In this document: positions 1 through 10,221 of the stretch, piece after piece | How positions within the stretch are numbered: position 1 is the stretch's first letter | Layout of the letters: each line of letters begins with the position of its first letter | Assembly: GCA_965153455.1 (NCBI GenBank) | Contig: OZ234501.1 | Coordinates: forward strand, 14,384,001 to 14,448,000 | Source: Sphagnum compactum | Lineage: Eukaryota; Bryophyta; Sphagnopsida; Sphagnales | Reading direction: 5' to 3' | DNA length: 64,000 nucleotides | The notes under the pieces: model-generated | Told to the model about the DNA's origin: nothing | Seen by the model: the letters and a program-made list of their open reading frames with translations, nothing else | Databases searched by the model: none | Translations under genes and position numbers: made by a program

Positions 1-79
1 AACGGAGATAGTTCTAACTTCTTTATTTATTGGAGGATAACAGCCGACCCGACTGAAGAGCTATTGGCATCCCAAGTCA

Positions 80-215
80 AGCTTAGTGGCAGAGGGCCGG
101 CAGGGCTTTCACTAGTGGGCTGAAAACTGAACCTTTTTGAGGTCCCAAGGTCCCAGACAAGGGGCTGAAGCCATTAAATTGGGGCTATACCACTGAGCCA
201 TCCATCACCCCTGGG
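80..215 (-). repeat. tRNA-derived SINE-like fragment
   Basis: Read on the minus strand, 200-184 reads TGGCTCAGTGGTATAGC, which closely fits a Pol III A box from a tRNA. A weaker GGTTCAG lies downstream near 140-130 and could be a worn B box. The piece does not fold into a full tRNA by eye, so a SINE relic is more likely than a tRNA gene. The A box is seen directly; the family assignment is inference. Confidence 0.35.
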
Positions 216-845
216 GTGTTGTAATTTATTTTTTGAGAGGGGGAACCCGAGGTTCTTGATAAAAGTTAGGAACAGCCTAACACTGGTTTGTACCTAGTCA
301 AGGCAGGGCCTATCTTTGACAACCCTTGTGGAATGTTAAGTAGCCTTCACTTTTGTAGCTCGAGTCCCACAGGCCCAGGGGGTCACATTTTTGGCTATCC
401 TACTCTGCAACCATGAATAGAAATCTGAAGATATTTTTGTAAAACTTATAATTATGACTTGATTTTTGCATGTTAATTTTTTTTATTTCAATTTTTGGCT
501 ATTCATAGCTAGCAAAAAATAAGGCTGGTGTAAACGACGAAGTCACAATTTTTAATTTAATTCCTTTCGGAAAAAACACCAAAGCCCCCACAACTTTCCC
601 CGCGTTCTCGGCGAAAATAGCCACATTGGATTCGATCCAGGAGAGGAGGATCGTGTTCGGGGAGCTCGTCCGGAAATTCAGCTTCTAGCTTGAAGAAAGT
701 GTGTGTAGCTACTTAGAAAAAGAAGAAGAAGAAGAAGCAACGGAGAGGATGCGATAGAAACTCTAATTACCGTGTTGAAGACCGAGGAGGGACCAGCTGC
801 TGCTCCTGCACATGATCATCGGAAGTGGTTTACAGGTGCTTGCAA
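216..845. other. Upstream region of copy A gene, no gene seen
   Basis: No open frame of note. A short AAG microsatellite lies at about 718-738 and the sequence becomes GC-richer from about 590 towards the start codon, as expected of a 5' leader or proximal promoter. The last bases before the ATG at 846 (GGTGCTTGCAA) are matched by copy B (GGTGCTTACAA) just before its ATG at 10131, so both copies share this leader. I cannot place a TATA box with confidence. Confidence 0.4.
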
Positions 846-1310
846 ATGTCAGAAGCTTCTAGTTCTTCTGATCCCGTAGACGCAATGCCCGTGGTTAATC
901 AGGAGCCAATAGTGAGAGTGGTGATTGATATAATCAACGAAAACGCCGTGAATGCAGACGAGGTGAAAGCCCGGCATCTGTTTGATATAAGAGCTGACAA
1001 GAACCTGAATTGGCTTCTGGACGATTGGCAGAAACAGTTCAAAGTGGCACGCGACAGGATAGAGACCAAGAGCACTCGAACCAACAACGCGAAGAACGAT
1101 TTGTACCAGTGGATTGGCTTTTTCAGTGTGTTCCAAGGCGTGGTTCTTACCGCTGTAGCGCAGTCTAGTACCCTCGGCTGCCAGCAATCTTGGGCCGCCG
1201 CGGCGCTGTCTCTCATAGCTTCACTGGTCACTGTGGTGAGCGTGCATTTCAAGCTCGTTAACTATAGAGGACTCAATGCTAGTCCCTTGAAAGAAATACA
1301 TCAATCTCAG
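846..1310 (+). CDS. Copy A exon 1: two-helix membrane protein of unnamed plant family
   Basis: This exon has 155 codons. I chose the ATG at 846 because the frame further upstream starts only with GTG and because copy B has its ATG in the same leader context. It ends at a strong donor, CAG|GTGAGC (GT at 1311-1312), leaving phase 0. The first ~85 residues are acidic, hydrophilic and probably helical (WLLDDWQKQFKVARDRI). Two membrane segments follow: LYQWIGFFSVFQGVVLTAVA (about residues 89-108) and, after a cysteine loop (STLGCQQS), AAALSLIASLVTVVSVHF (about 118-136). Function is unknown. The layout recalls small two-helix membrane proteins of the SLATT type, but I cannot claim homology. Copy B encodes the same core, with NAKNELYQWIGF replacing NAKNDLYQWIGF. 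This exon looks intact, but the downstream frame is damaged. Confidence 0.65.
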
Positions 1311-1535
1311 GTGAGCGTCCCGGCTAAGAATCCGGCATTTCTTAGTATGGTTCTTTAGAGAAGAGATATCCAACTCTAGACTTTTTCTAAGTTCGAAGGC
1401 TTTGCCATGACTATCTGACTAAAAGCTAATGGTAGACATTAGACTGTCAACTTGGAATTTGTCCTCAATTTTGGCCCTTGAAGCGTTCCAAATAGAGCAG
1501 GATGCAACCCTAACAATATCCATCGATTGTTGCAG

Positions 1536-1750
1536 GTTTTACATGATCAGCTTGCAGAATTGAGGGCAAAGGGAAAAAACTTTAACTTCTCCTGGTTCGA
1601 CTATAGATCGGAAGGAAAACAGGATTTCAAGGGATGAATGATTTTTTCCACTGGGCTGCGATTTCAGCTCTTGTAGTGTTCTCAGCCATCATCTTGCTGT
1701 GTTGCATCCTCGTACTGTGTGGGCCGCACAGACACAAGCTCGGGACCTAG
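1536..1750 (+). pseudogene. Copy A exon 2 with frame break before third membrane helix
   Basis: Acceptor GATTGTTGCAG ends at 1535, giving a 225-bp intron. Phase 0 is kept for 33 codons (VLHDQLAELRAKG..., a short coiled helix, then NFSWFDY) until TGA at 1635-1637. A different frame, entered by an overlapping ATGA at 1634, then stays open to TAG at 1748-1750. It encodes WAAISALVVFSAIILLCC, a clear third membrane segment. Copy B has the same helix (WAAIGALLLFS) in the frame that continues FSWSS, so the family protein probably runs through into this helix and copy A has lost or gained a base between about 1604 and 1637. A sequencing error is an alternative. If translated as is, the product would be 188 residues with two helices. 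Confidence 0.5.
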
Positions 1751-2084
1751 CTGCTGGCACAAGTAAGCTTGAATCAGTTATATAAGCAACATGAACCATG
1801 TTCAGGATCTGTGTCAATTTGATTGCTGCCAACTCTTTGCATTTTGAATTTCCATTACCGGCACAATGGCCTAAACCCTGAAAAGAGGCAGAAAAGGCCA
1901 TATGAAAACCATTGATATGTGTAAGCATTGAACTCACTGCATACAAAGAACTTAGATAAATCCTAACAGCTAGAAACCCCTTCCAAAAACTTATACATAG
2001 TACTTGGTATTGGATTGGATTGTTGTAAGCGTGATTTTGGGCGGACTTCATCTGATGGGCATAATCTGGTTGTTTTGTTTGCAG

Positions 2085-2377
2085 CAGAAGAGGACTAGGC
2101 AATCATTGATTTGAGAGCTGCAAGTTTTCAATCAACTGATAGACATGGGTAAACAAAAAACAACATTGATCAGTGGCTATGATTTGGTAAGAAAGCTGTG
2201 TTAGGTGTGAGTTCTGATAACATGATTGACAACATAACCATCACCATCAAAGAACTTGAGGAAGGAGTGTTCAGCAAACCTTGTGACCCCAGGTATGAAA
2301 TTGCAAACAATCAACATTGGAACTCCAGATTGTTTCTTGGGTTTGTAGAACATCAATTTCATAAGGTCATAATTTAA
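2085..2377 (+). pseudogene. Copy A exon 3 region: conserved NQHWNSR module
   Basis: The acceptor TTTTGTTTGCAG ends at 2084. A frame open from 2183 to TAA at 2375-2377 encodes a module with AVLGVSSD, TITIKELEEGVF and RYEIANNQHWNSR. The same module occurs in copy B (AVLSVSSD, TITIGEVKDGVF, RYEIAHNQHWNSR). Conservation at residue level with a diverged linker suggests it was translated. I do not recognise the domain. Just before 2183 copy A lacks several hundred bases that copy B has, including the 45-bp minisatellite: the flanks GGGTAAAC and GGCTATGATTTGG abut where copy B has the extra block. A stop (TGA at 2180) closes the frame upstream, so a simple joined reading frame with exon 2 is not possible. 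Confidence 0.45.
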
Positions 2378-2782
2378 CTAATTTTCACCAACAATCAGTG
2401 TAGACCAAAACATTACATGTTTCACACATCACTTTTTGCACAAAAGCTTGTCCACATATTTTGAACCGGTGTACACATTCAATAATGCTTTGAATCATGA
2501 AATTCTAAAATGCTTGTTATGGCTATATGTGTAAAAGTTTGAAGGTATGCTTAGAAACAGAACTGTTTTAATGCCTACTACCTGAAAAAGGATTATCGTT
2601 GCTTTTAAAATTCTAAAACACTAAAAATTTATATTTCACTTTGTCTGCATTCAGATGTGAATTCAGACGCAATTTACTTGTGTGGTTAGATTTTTCTTTG
2701 TAAAACGTGGCTTGTAATGCTTGACTTCATACTTGTGGATTGAATTCAATCCTGAAAATGTTCGTCCATTTGTTTTTGTCAG

Positions 2783-2945
2783 GAATCCACAAAATCAACC
2801 TGCACCTACTTCAGAAGATGCTGCATCTACCTCAGAAGGTGATGCACCCATTAAAAAGAAGGACCAATCTACCAGTTCGCCCTGGGGAAACTTCATAAAC
2901 TTCTTCAGACCACGCAAATCAGCAAATACTAATGCAGGGAAGTAA
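2783..2945 (+). CDS. Copy A last exon: KKKD / NFFRPRK tail
   Basis: An acceptor TTTTTGTCAG ends at 2782 and the frame runs to TAA at 2943-2945. The peptide is hydrophilic: an acidic, Ser/Thr-rich stretch (DAASTSEGDA), a basic patch (KKKD), then NFINFFRPRKSAN. Copy B keeps the matching exon (7584-7440) with DAASTSEGDA, KKD and KNFFRPHK followed by TGA. The shared tail in both copies argues for a genuine protein C-terminus, probably cytosolic and basic. Homology between the copies continues past the stop to about 3070. Which upstream frame it joins is not clear. Confidence 0.45.
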
Positions 2946-5900
2946 AGTTTCATGTTTAAACTTGCTGAGCTGCATACTAAGATACCTAGAGATGAATTCC
3001 AATTTAATACTTGCTTTGATCCAAATAGGGTTCTTGTTGGTAGACCTTTGTTGCAAGCCTAGGCTTGGATAACATCATGTGAGTTGTAGGCCATTATTAA
3101 ATTTATTACTTGCAAACCCAGTATAGCAAGGATGCAATGGAGTGACAAATTGATTGCTTAACAGACAAAGAACTGTTGAATTTCTTTTCCGGACAAGCAT
3201 TCGTTGCACTGGCTTTCATTGGAAAACCTAGATCTTATAGGGGAATGTAGCTGTAGGGCAATGTAACCACAGTAATACCTCATGAGTACATTAAACCCAT
3301 GCAGAACCAACATTACCACTATCCAAAGATAGCATGGAATACACCACCACAAAGTCACAAAATTTTTCTACTTCTAACTTACCCTTACAACTAGTGTACA
3401 ACTCAACTTTAAAAAACTTCCATAACCCTAAACATTATTTTTAAATGTTTAAGAATGAATCAATTTTTTAAAAGTGTGGCAAAACTCAATTTAATCAAAC
3501 TAATACAATGGACTTGAACCTTAAACTAACAAAACAAACAAGCAACAAAGTTCATTAGGTGCAATTATAATAAAAGGAGCCAAAAAATGTTGAACATAAT
3601 GAAAATCCAACTTCTAATATTTTGAAAACCATCATCAATTGTATTTAATGAATTATTTATCCATCAATTTTTGTTCGTGAAATTGGAATCTTTTAAACTT
3701 ATAATCATTTCATTATGTTATTAGAATCCTTTGTCATATGCAAAACATTTATTGAATGGCTTTTTTTATGGGCTTAAAAATTTGAATGTGTTTTCTATTA
3801 TTCAAATGTCTTCCACCAAATGTTTTCAAATTTATTATGGGTTTTAATATACTTAAGAAGAAGGCCCACATGTGTTGATATATTTAGGTGCACATGTATT
3901 GGACCCTTTTAAAGGATGTTGATTCTAATTTTGAATGTTTCTAATGACTTGAAAAGTTTAAAATCATGGTTCAAACAAAGTTGTATATTTGAATATGATG
4001 TAGGTCTTAATGCAAAAAAAATTACTTATATATTATGGGTTATGTTTAGTCTAATATCAATATCTAATATCTTATATGGAATCCTTGGTAAGGATTCCAA
4101 CCTTGGTGCCCATGGCTCCTTTTATTATGAACTTACTCCCATCACAATAAATTAAAAATGTATTACAATACTAAACTTAAAACAATTAGACTCATAATAA
4201 TTGTGCATAATGAAAATGTACAAGCATACAAACATCAAAATCCTAACATCCAAATCAACAAGTAATAGACAACACAACAATTTAATAAATAAGAACAAAG
4301 TAAGAAAAAACCTAACAAACAAAATAAAACAAGACAAATGAGCAAATAAGGAAAATGAAACAAATAAAACAACCAAGGAAAATAATTATTTTAAGTAAAA
4401 TAAAATGAGAAATCGCCAAGAGAAATACTGAGAAAAAAAAACAAAACCATCAATGTGCAAAACACACAATAAAACAATAAACAAATGTAAGAAAAAAATT
4501 CAATTTCAATTTTTAACACTTACAATAAAAACAAGTCTTCTTTCACTAGCTCAAAATGCAACACCTCCAAATGTGGATTCTCAAAAAAAAAACAAAAACA
4601 AATGTATGGAAGATAACATTTTTTAAGTTGCAAAATCTTATTAAATTTTGACCTAGAATAAAATCCTTCTATCTCTATGCTTATACCATAGGGCAAAATC
4701 ATCAAAAGGTTACAAATTATAGTACAAATTTGGTTTACACTTGTTCCTAAACCGTAACCCTTGTCACTACACATGGCAAGGGTTTGTAAGAAACATAATA
4801 GCAAATGGCACTATCAAATCATCCAATGTCATTGATTCCTTCAAGCCATTTTCCTCTACCCAAAATGCAATGAACATTACATATTTGTCATTGTTTGTTG
4901 TCACTCACAAAAGGGGTTATCTCACCATCATTGATTATTGCACCTTGAGTTGGGATTATTAGATTGTGTGTTTATGATGTTAATGTTAGAATTTGGGTCC
5001 ATAAAATAGTTTACCAAACTCATTCCATGTGTAACAATGGATTTAAAAGGTTCAATCTACATAGGGTTTTGATGGTGAAATGTTTAGCAAAGTGATGTAA
5101 TATTTGCGAATCATGATTAGCAACCATCCTTTAATGTAAAAGAAAAGGTTATGCATCTTAAGTTTAACTTTCGCTTTAATGACCTTACACTTGTGAATTG
5201 TTGTAAAAAATTGCAAGATATTTCTTTTGTGTGTGTTATGTACTTACTGTGTGGTACCTTCAAGCTTCACAAATCCCACCTTCAAGTGTAAATTGCAATT
5301 GTTGATTTCTAGGTCGACTAATAAGCAAACTTGTGTGTATTTTCAAATATTTTTGTGGGGGGTGGGGTCTCAAATCACTTTTGACTTCACTAAGATCTAT
5401 GAAATGATTGATACCTACCCTTGAAATTTTGAATCTCTTACTTGCAAATTGTGCTTGCCTTTCTATTATTTGGATCATTCATTCTTGGAGCTTACTTGTT
5501 TTTAATTGAAGCAATTAAAAATTGTAGTTTTCATTCAAATGTCAAGCTTCATCTGCATCTTTTTAAATCCTCTTTTGCTTTTGTGTGTGTTTTGTGATTA
5601 AAAGGTGTAAGGTTTAGTTAAATCCATTCAAAAACCCATGTGGCATCTTGTGAATAATTCACAAATGTAGCCAAATGGCAAATTTGGCACACAAAACAAT
5701 TATGAAGGAGCAAAGTTGTTAAAACTGAGCTTCTTAACGTTCAATTTTCAAAGGTATACCTTTAAATAGATGACATTATGTCGGAAGTTAATTTTACAAA
5801 TAGTGAGGTAACAAAGAATACTTATGTTGCCATAAAACAAACAACATCCAAACATGTAATATGTCAAGTTCTAAAAGTTTAAGCATTTCGACTTAAGGTC

Positions 5901-6049
5901 ACTCCACTTTTATTTATTTATTTTTCAGAGCTTCCTCATCAACCATTTTATTGGCCTTAACCTTGGTTTTTATGCTTTTTATATTCATTTTAGGTCATTA
6001 TTTTTGACAATAGAATCCACAAATGTTTGATTATAAATAATGATAATTT
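2946..6049. other. Spacer between the inverted gene copies, no gene seen
   Basis: Homology with the inverted copy ends near 3070-3080 (matching about 7270-7280). The rest is AT-rich with only short stray open frames and no recognisable protein. A block at about 5725-5915 (TCTAAAAGTTTAAGCA, ATAAAACAAACAACAT) recurs in direct orientation at about 6905-7115, flanking the TIR element at 6050-6840. Confidence 0.5.
5725..5915 (+). repeat. Direct repeat, left copy
   Basis: It shares several blocks in the same order with 6905-7115: TTCAATTTTCA, AATAGATGA, TTTTACAAATAGTG, AAAACAAACAACAT and AAGTTCTAAAAGTTTAAGCA. Similarity is perhaps 70-75% by eye. The two copies bracket the TIR element. Confidence 0.5.
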
Positions 6050-6840
6050 GGGTGAAAACACATTACGATGTAAACAAAAAATTGTCATAGTTTGACAATT
6101 TTTGATATTTATGGAACATTGATATATCATGATCGATGTTTGGAAAACATTTTGTAATTAAAATTTTCCATTAATGGTGGTTTACATCCCAATATATCAT
6201 TGTACCATGAAATTGAAACAAATACTAACAAATTAATTATTAATTGGAGTACATTTTCATTTTTCAATAGCCTTGTCACAATGTTGTAATTGTACAAAGG
6301 AATACAAAACTCTAGATTTAATGGTAATTTATTCATGAAATTTTGCACATGTAAAAACAACCATGAAAAAAAATCTTTTTCACTAAAACTTACAAGTTTT
6401 TTTGAAGTTGTGAAGTTCATATCAAATGTTTTTGAAACATTTGTTAATACATTATGTTATAATAATGATGAAAATTGTGATTTTTTCAAATTGTAAAATG
6501 TTCTTTCATTGAAGATGTAGATGGGCTAAGTGTTGTTTTTACCATTTTATATAAAAAGAATGAATTTTCAAAATTAATAAAATATTATAATTTGTTGTAA
6601 AATAGGGGTTCTAAATCAGAGTTTATAAAGTTATTGGTGTATTTTCATAGAATGATACAACTACCAATCAATTGCATATTAATGGGATTAATAACTCATT
6701 TTATGTTTGAAATTCAAATTAACTACACATGATGTCACAAAAAAATTCAAAATGAATAAAATTTTACGTGTACTACTTTTTATATTATATGTAGTTCCAA
6801 ATGTCTCTAAAATTGTTTGCACCGTAATGTGTTTTCACCC
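6050..6840. mobile_element. TIR element of about 790 bp, non-autonomous
   Basis: The left end GGGTGAAAACACATTACG (from 6050) is matched by the reverse complement of the right end CGTAATGTGTTTTCACCC (to 6840). The inverted repeat extends to about 26 bp with two mismatches. ATTT occurs immediately outside both ends and may be a 4-bp target duplication. The interior is AT-rich with no transposase-like frame, so it would be a MITE or a deleted DNA transposon. Superfamily is undetermined. Confidence 0.55.
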
Positions 6841-6904
6841 ATTTTGATTTGGTAACCAATGACACACAAAAAAAAATTTGGAAATGAGCCAAGTTATTCT
6901 ACAT

Positions 6905-7115
6905 CTAAACCTTCATCTCTTAACATTCAATTTTCACAGGTGTACTTGCAAATAGATGAAATCGTTATTTAATTACAAAAGCCACAAGGCTTGTTTTACA
7001 AATAGTGGGATTGTGGTAAATATAGAATACTTATATCACCATAAAACAAACAACATAGAAAAAGGTAGTATACCAAGTTCTAAAAGTTTAAGCACTTAAA
7101 ACTTAGGGTAACTCC
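6905..7115 (+). repeat. Direct repeat, right copy
   Basis: This is the partner of 5725-5915. It carries extra sequence (about 30 bp around 6965-6995) absent from the left copy. Confidence 0.5.
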
Positions 7116-7439
7116 ACATTCAATGAGTGCATCACAACTTAAATAAATGGTGAGAGGGAAGGATGGGTTATTTGTGTGCCTCTACTCCCATCAAGCTTTA
7201 AGTAAAGTCTAGTGTGCCCACCATTATATCCTTGAAATCCTAAGTTGTCTTGAGGATCGGATTACATAATAGCCTACAACTCACATGATGTTATCCAAGC
7301 CTAGGCTTGCAACAAAGGTCTACCAACAAGAAACCTATTTGGATGGAAGCAAGTATTAAATTGGAATCCATCTACGTAACTTAGTATGCAGCTCAGCAAG
7401 TTTAAACATGAAACTTTACTTACCTGCATTACTATTTGC

Positions 7440-7584
7440 TCATTTGTGCGGTCTGAAGAAGTTTTTGAAGAATAGGTCCTTTTTATTGGACGCATCACCT
7501 TCTGAGGTAGATGCAGCATCTTTTGAGCTACGTGGGGGTTGAAGCAGCTGTCCAAAAGTAGATGCAGGTTTTTTCTTTACATTC
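7440..7584 (-). pseudogene. Copy B last exon, counterpart of 2783-2945
   Basis: On the minus strand the acceptor TTTTGTCAG precedes 7584. The frame encodes RNVKKKPASTFGQLLQ, a proline/arginine piece, DAASTSEGDA, KKD and KNFFRPHK, then stops at TGA (7442-7440). Copy A reads on for seven more codons. A donor-like GTAAGT follows further on. The DAASTSEGDA and FFRP segments are shared with copy A, which supports a coding history. Confidence 0.45.
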
Positions 7585-7889
7585 CTGACAAAACATATGG
7601 ACAAACTTTTTCAGGATTGAATTCAATCCACAAGTGTGAAGTCAAGCATTACAAGTCACATTCTACAAAGAAAAATCTTACCACACAAGAAAATTGCATA
7701 CTCACATCTGAATGTACACAAGTGAAATATGTTTTTAAAGTGCTTGAGAATTAAAAAATCAGAGATAATCCTTTTTCAGGTAGTAGGCATTAAAACAGTT
7801 CTGTTTCTAAGGATACCTTCACGCTTGTGGATACATAGCCATAACAAGCATTTTTTTTAAAAATCATGATTCAAAGCGTTATTGAGTGT

Positions 7890-8735
7890 CTACACACCTG
7901 TTAAAAACATGTGCAGATGTTTAGGTGCAAAAAGTGATGTGTGGAGCACAATGATTTGGTGTAAACACGTTACTGGTGAAAATTGAGTTATGACCTTACG
8001 AAATTGATGTATTATGAAACTTGGCAACAATCTAGAGTTCCAATGTTGATTGTGTGCAATTTCATACCTTCGTTCTAATTGCTTTTCAAATACTCCATCC
8101 TTGACTTCGCCGATGGTGATGGTACGGTAGTCAATCGCTTCATCAGAACTCACACTCAAGACAGCTTTCATACCACACCATATCCTGATTGTGGCGTATG
8201 AGTCGTTTGGATCAACGCAGTATTCATAGAAATAGGGAAGCTCTGGGGTCGACCTGCTGTTTTCTGACACATAATTAGTTGTCGGTGTGGTTGTTGCAAC
8301 ATGTTGTGGGCGCACATCAGTAGTTGTAGGTGTGCTTGTTGGAACATGTTCTGGGCGCACATCAGTAGTTGTAGGTGTGCTTGTTGGAACGTGTTCTGGG
8401 CGCACATCAGTAGTTGTAGGTGTGCTTGTTGGAACGTGTTCTGGGCGCACATCAGTAGTTGTAGGTGTGCTTGTTGGAACGTGTTCTGGGCGCACATCAG
8501 TAGTTGTAGGTGTGCTTGTTGGAACGTGTTCTGGGCGCACATCAGTAGTTGTAGGTGTGCTTGTTGGAACATGTTCTGGGCGCACATCAGTAGTTGTAGG
8601 TTTGGTTGTTGAAACATGTTTTGGCCCCAACAGCGCCACCCTGGTTTGAGCCCCATTTGATGACTGTTCGTATATGGCAAGCTCTTTATTAGTATTATTG
8701 ATCAGCTTTGTAAGTAGTTTAACCATGTTGATCAC
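7890..8735 (-). CDS. Copy B exon 3: Thr/Pro minisatellite plus NQHWNSR module
   Basis: A continuous frame of 281 codons, the longest in the window. The first ATG after the GTG start is at about 8726. The exon probably begins at 8770, after the acceptor CTTTTGCAG, but the frame near that edge has a stop, so the true start is uncertain. Residues about 1-38 are hydrophilic. Seven exact 15-residue units (TTTDVRPEHVPTSTP type) then span 8281-8627, a mucin/extensin-like Thr-Pro-rich region likely to be O-glycosylated if exported. A module containing YFYEYCVDPNDSY, AVLSVSSD, TITIGEVKDGVF and RYEIAHNQHWNSR follows and is conserved in copy A. The final ~30 residues are not shared with copy A. No function can be assigned, and upstream exons of this copy are broken. 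Confidence 0.45.
   Translation of the reverse strand: MINMVKLLTKLINNTNKELAIYEQSSNGAQTRVALLGPKHVSTTKPTTTDVRPEHVPTSTPTTTDVRPEHVPTSTPTTTDVRPEHVPTSTPTTTDVRPEHVPTSTPTTTDVRPEHVPTSTPTTTDVRPEHVPTSTPTTTDVRPQHVATTTPTTNYVSENSRSTPELPYFYEYCVDPNDSYATIRIWCGMKAVLSVSSDEAIDYRTITIGEVKDGVFEKQLERRYEIAHNQHWNSRLLPSFIIHQFRKVITQFSPVTCLHQIIVLHTSLFAPKHLHMFLTGV
8281..8627. repeat. 45-bp in-frame minisatellite, seven units
   Basis: CGCACATCAGTAGTTGTAGG recurs at exact 45-bp steps from 8311 to 8581 (seven copies), with degenerate half-units on both sides. Units differ mainly at one site (ACATGTT versus ACGTGTT). Because 45 is a multiple of three, several frames stay open on both strands; only the minus frame continues into conserved sequence on both sides. 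The array is absent from copy A. Confidence 0.95.
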
Positions 8736-9208
8736 CCGTAGCTCTCAAATCAATGATCGCCTCCCTTGTACTGCAAAAGTAAAAAACAAGCATATGCCCA
8801 TTAGACCAAGTCTACCTAAGAGTTGCACCTACATGAATCCAACATGTACTCGATAGGATTGCATTCAGGCTTCATAGCTGAACTAGGATTTGCGTAAGTT
8901 CTCTATGTGCATACATGTAAGTAACTGAGTGGAATCCAAGAAGCGAAGAGTCATGAAAACACAAACTTTGGAGGCCGCAATTCCTAGACTGCAATCACCC
9001 TTTTCTTTGTACAATCTCCTTCCATTACTCATATTATGCCAAATTTTAGCTCTAGAGACCTTGCATTCGCCTTAAATACATAATTATAGAGTGCAAACTT
9101 CTTTTGTCACGATTTGCATCTTGAAGCAAACATCGAAGGGCGATCAAACAACAATCGAATTGACAGATCCTGAACATGGTTATTACTTACGGGCTATTTA
9201 CTTCTGCC

Positions 9209-9437
9209 TAGGACCCGGGTTGGTAATTTGTCCCGCCACATAGTAAGATGTTGCAAAATAGCACGACACAAGATGAAAAGAGAAGTAGAGCGCCAATCGC
9301 AGCCCAGTTGTATCTATGCGTCAGTCCCACCGTCTTTTTCCCGGATTCGCAGCTGCTATCTTCAGACGTCTTCGAGGACCAGGAGAATTGAAAACCTTTC
9401 CTTGTAGCTTCAACTCCTCAAGCTTCGCATGTAATTG
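9209..9437 (-). pseudogene. Copy B exon 2 with third membrane helix, frameshifted
   Basis: The acceptor GTGTTGCAG precedes 9437. The opening frame QLHAKLEELKLQGK matches copy A. It then loses one base relative to copy A near GGAAAGGTTTTC, so the conserved continuation FSWSS...WAAIGALLLFSSCVVLF (a membrane helix) is in another frame and ends at TAG (9211-9209). The helix region lacks stops, so the lesion is probably recent. The lesion differs in position from the one in copy A. Confidence 0.5.
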
Positions 9438-9774
9438 CTGCAACACTAGTTATTGTTAGCGTTGCAACTTATATTTCAGAAGCCATACAACCTTGCTCTT
9501 CGATTGTGGAGCGGTATCCAGAATAAACTTTGCCGGTTACGAAAGAGGTCAAACTGATCACCAGGTCAAATTCCAAGACAATCTATGTGTTTACCATTAG
9601 CTTTCAAGCAAGCATTCAAGAAAAAGTTGCACTCAATAAGAACTCGACAAACAGCTTCGATTTATTAGAGGCCTAGTAACTTCATGGTCCATTCAAACCC
9701 TTGGAACCTGCACAAGAATCTCACTTCTCTCAAGGACAATATTGGATAAAACCAGACTTGATAGAAGCGCTCAC

Positions 9775-10131
9775 CTTTGCTTCAATTGTCTTACGTTCGA
9801 AGTCCGTTTTCGGTTTTCCTAGTCAAGCAGCTTGAAATGCACGGTCACGATAGTTACTATGGAAGCTATCAGGGAAAGCGACGTAGGGCCCCAAGACTGC
9901 CTGCAACCAAGGGTACTCGACTGAAACACAGCCGTAACCACCACGGCTTGGAACACGCTGTAAAACCCAATCCACTGGTACAATTCGTTCTTCGCGTTCT
10001 TCAATCGAGCTTCGTCTTGCAGTTTCGAATCCTGTGAGGTTTTAAACAATCGCAACTTCCTCTACTGCTGTCCCATTCGATACCGGCTCATTCGAAGGAT
10101 CCGAAGGTTCTTTCTCGGTTTCTGGAGTCAT
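9775..10131 (-). pseudogene. Copy B exon 1, shortened and frame-broken
   Basis: ATG at 10131 opens 29 codons (MTPETEKEPSDP...) to TAA at 10044-10042. In another frame the conserved core then reads LKNAKNELYQWIGF, followed by two membrane segments ending in IVTIVTVHFKLLD and TAG. Beyond it a third frame (GKPKTDFERKTIEAK) reaches a donor (CAAAG|GTGAGC) at the place equivalent to copy A. Compared with copy A, about 40 residues of the hydrophilic N-terminal part are missing and one base is lost at the TAG. The copy is therefore a pseudogene for this exon. The 337-bp intron to 9438 has good splice signals. Confidence 0.6.
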
Positions 10132-10221
10132 TTGTAAGCACCCTTCCGATGTGCAGCGCCCCCGTCTTCAACGCAGATTGGCTGCAGCGATGGTGGGCAT
10201 TCCACTGCGCCGCATCCGGAA

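Noticed and set aside
849-1252. Two minus-strand frames opposite copy A exon 1
   Set aside because: Shadows of the conserved coding strand, with no splice context or conservation of their own.
8287-8649. Plus-strand frames over the 45-bp minisatellite, and the second minus frame 8168-8680
   Set aside because: The period is a multiple of three, so several frames stay open. Only the 7890-8735 minus frame continues into sequence conserved in the other gene copy.
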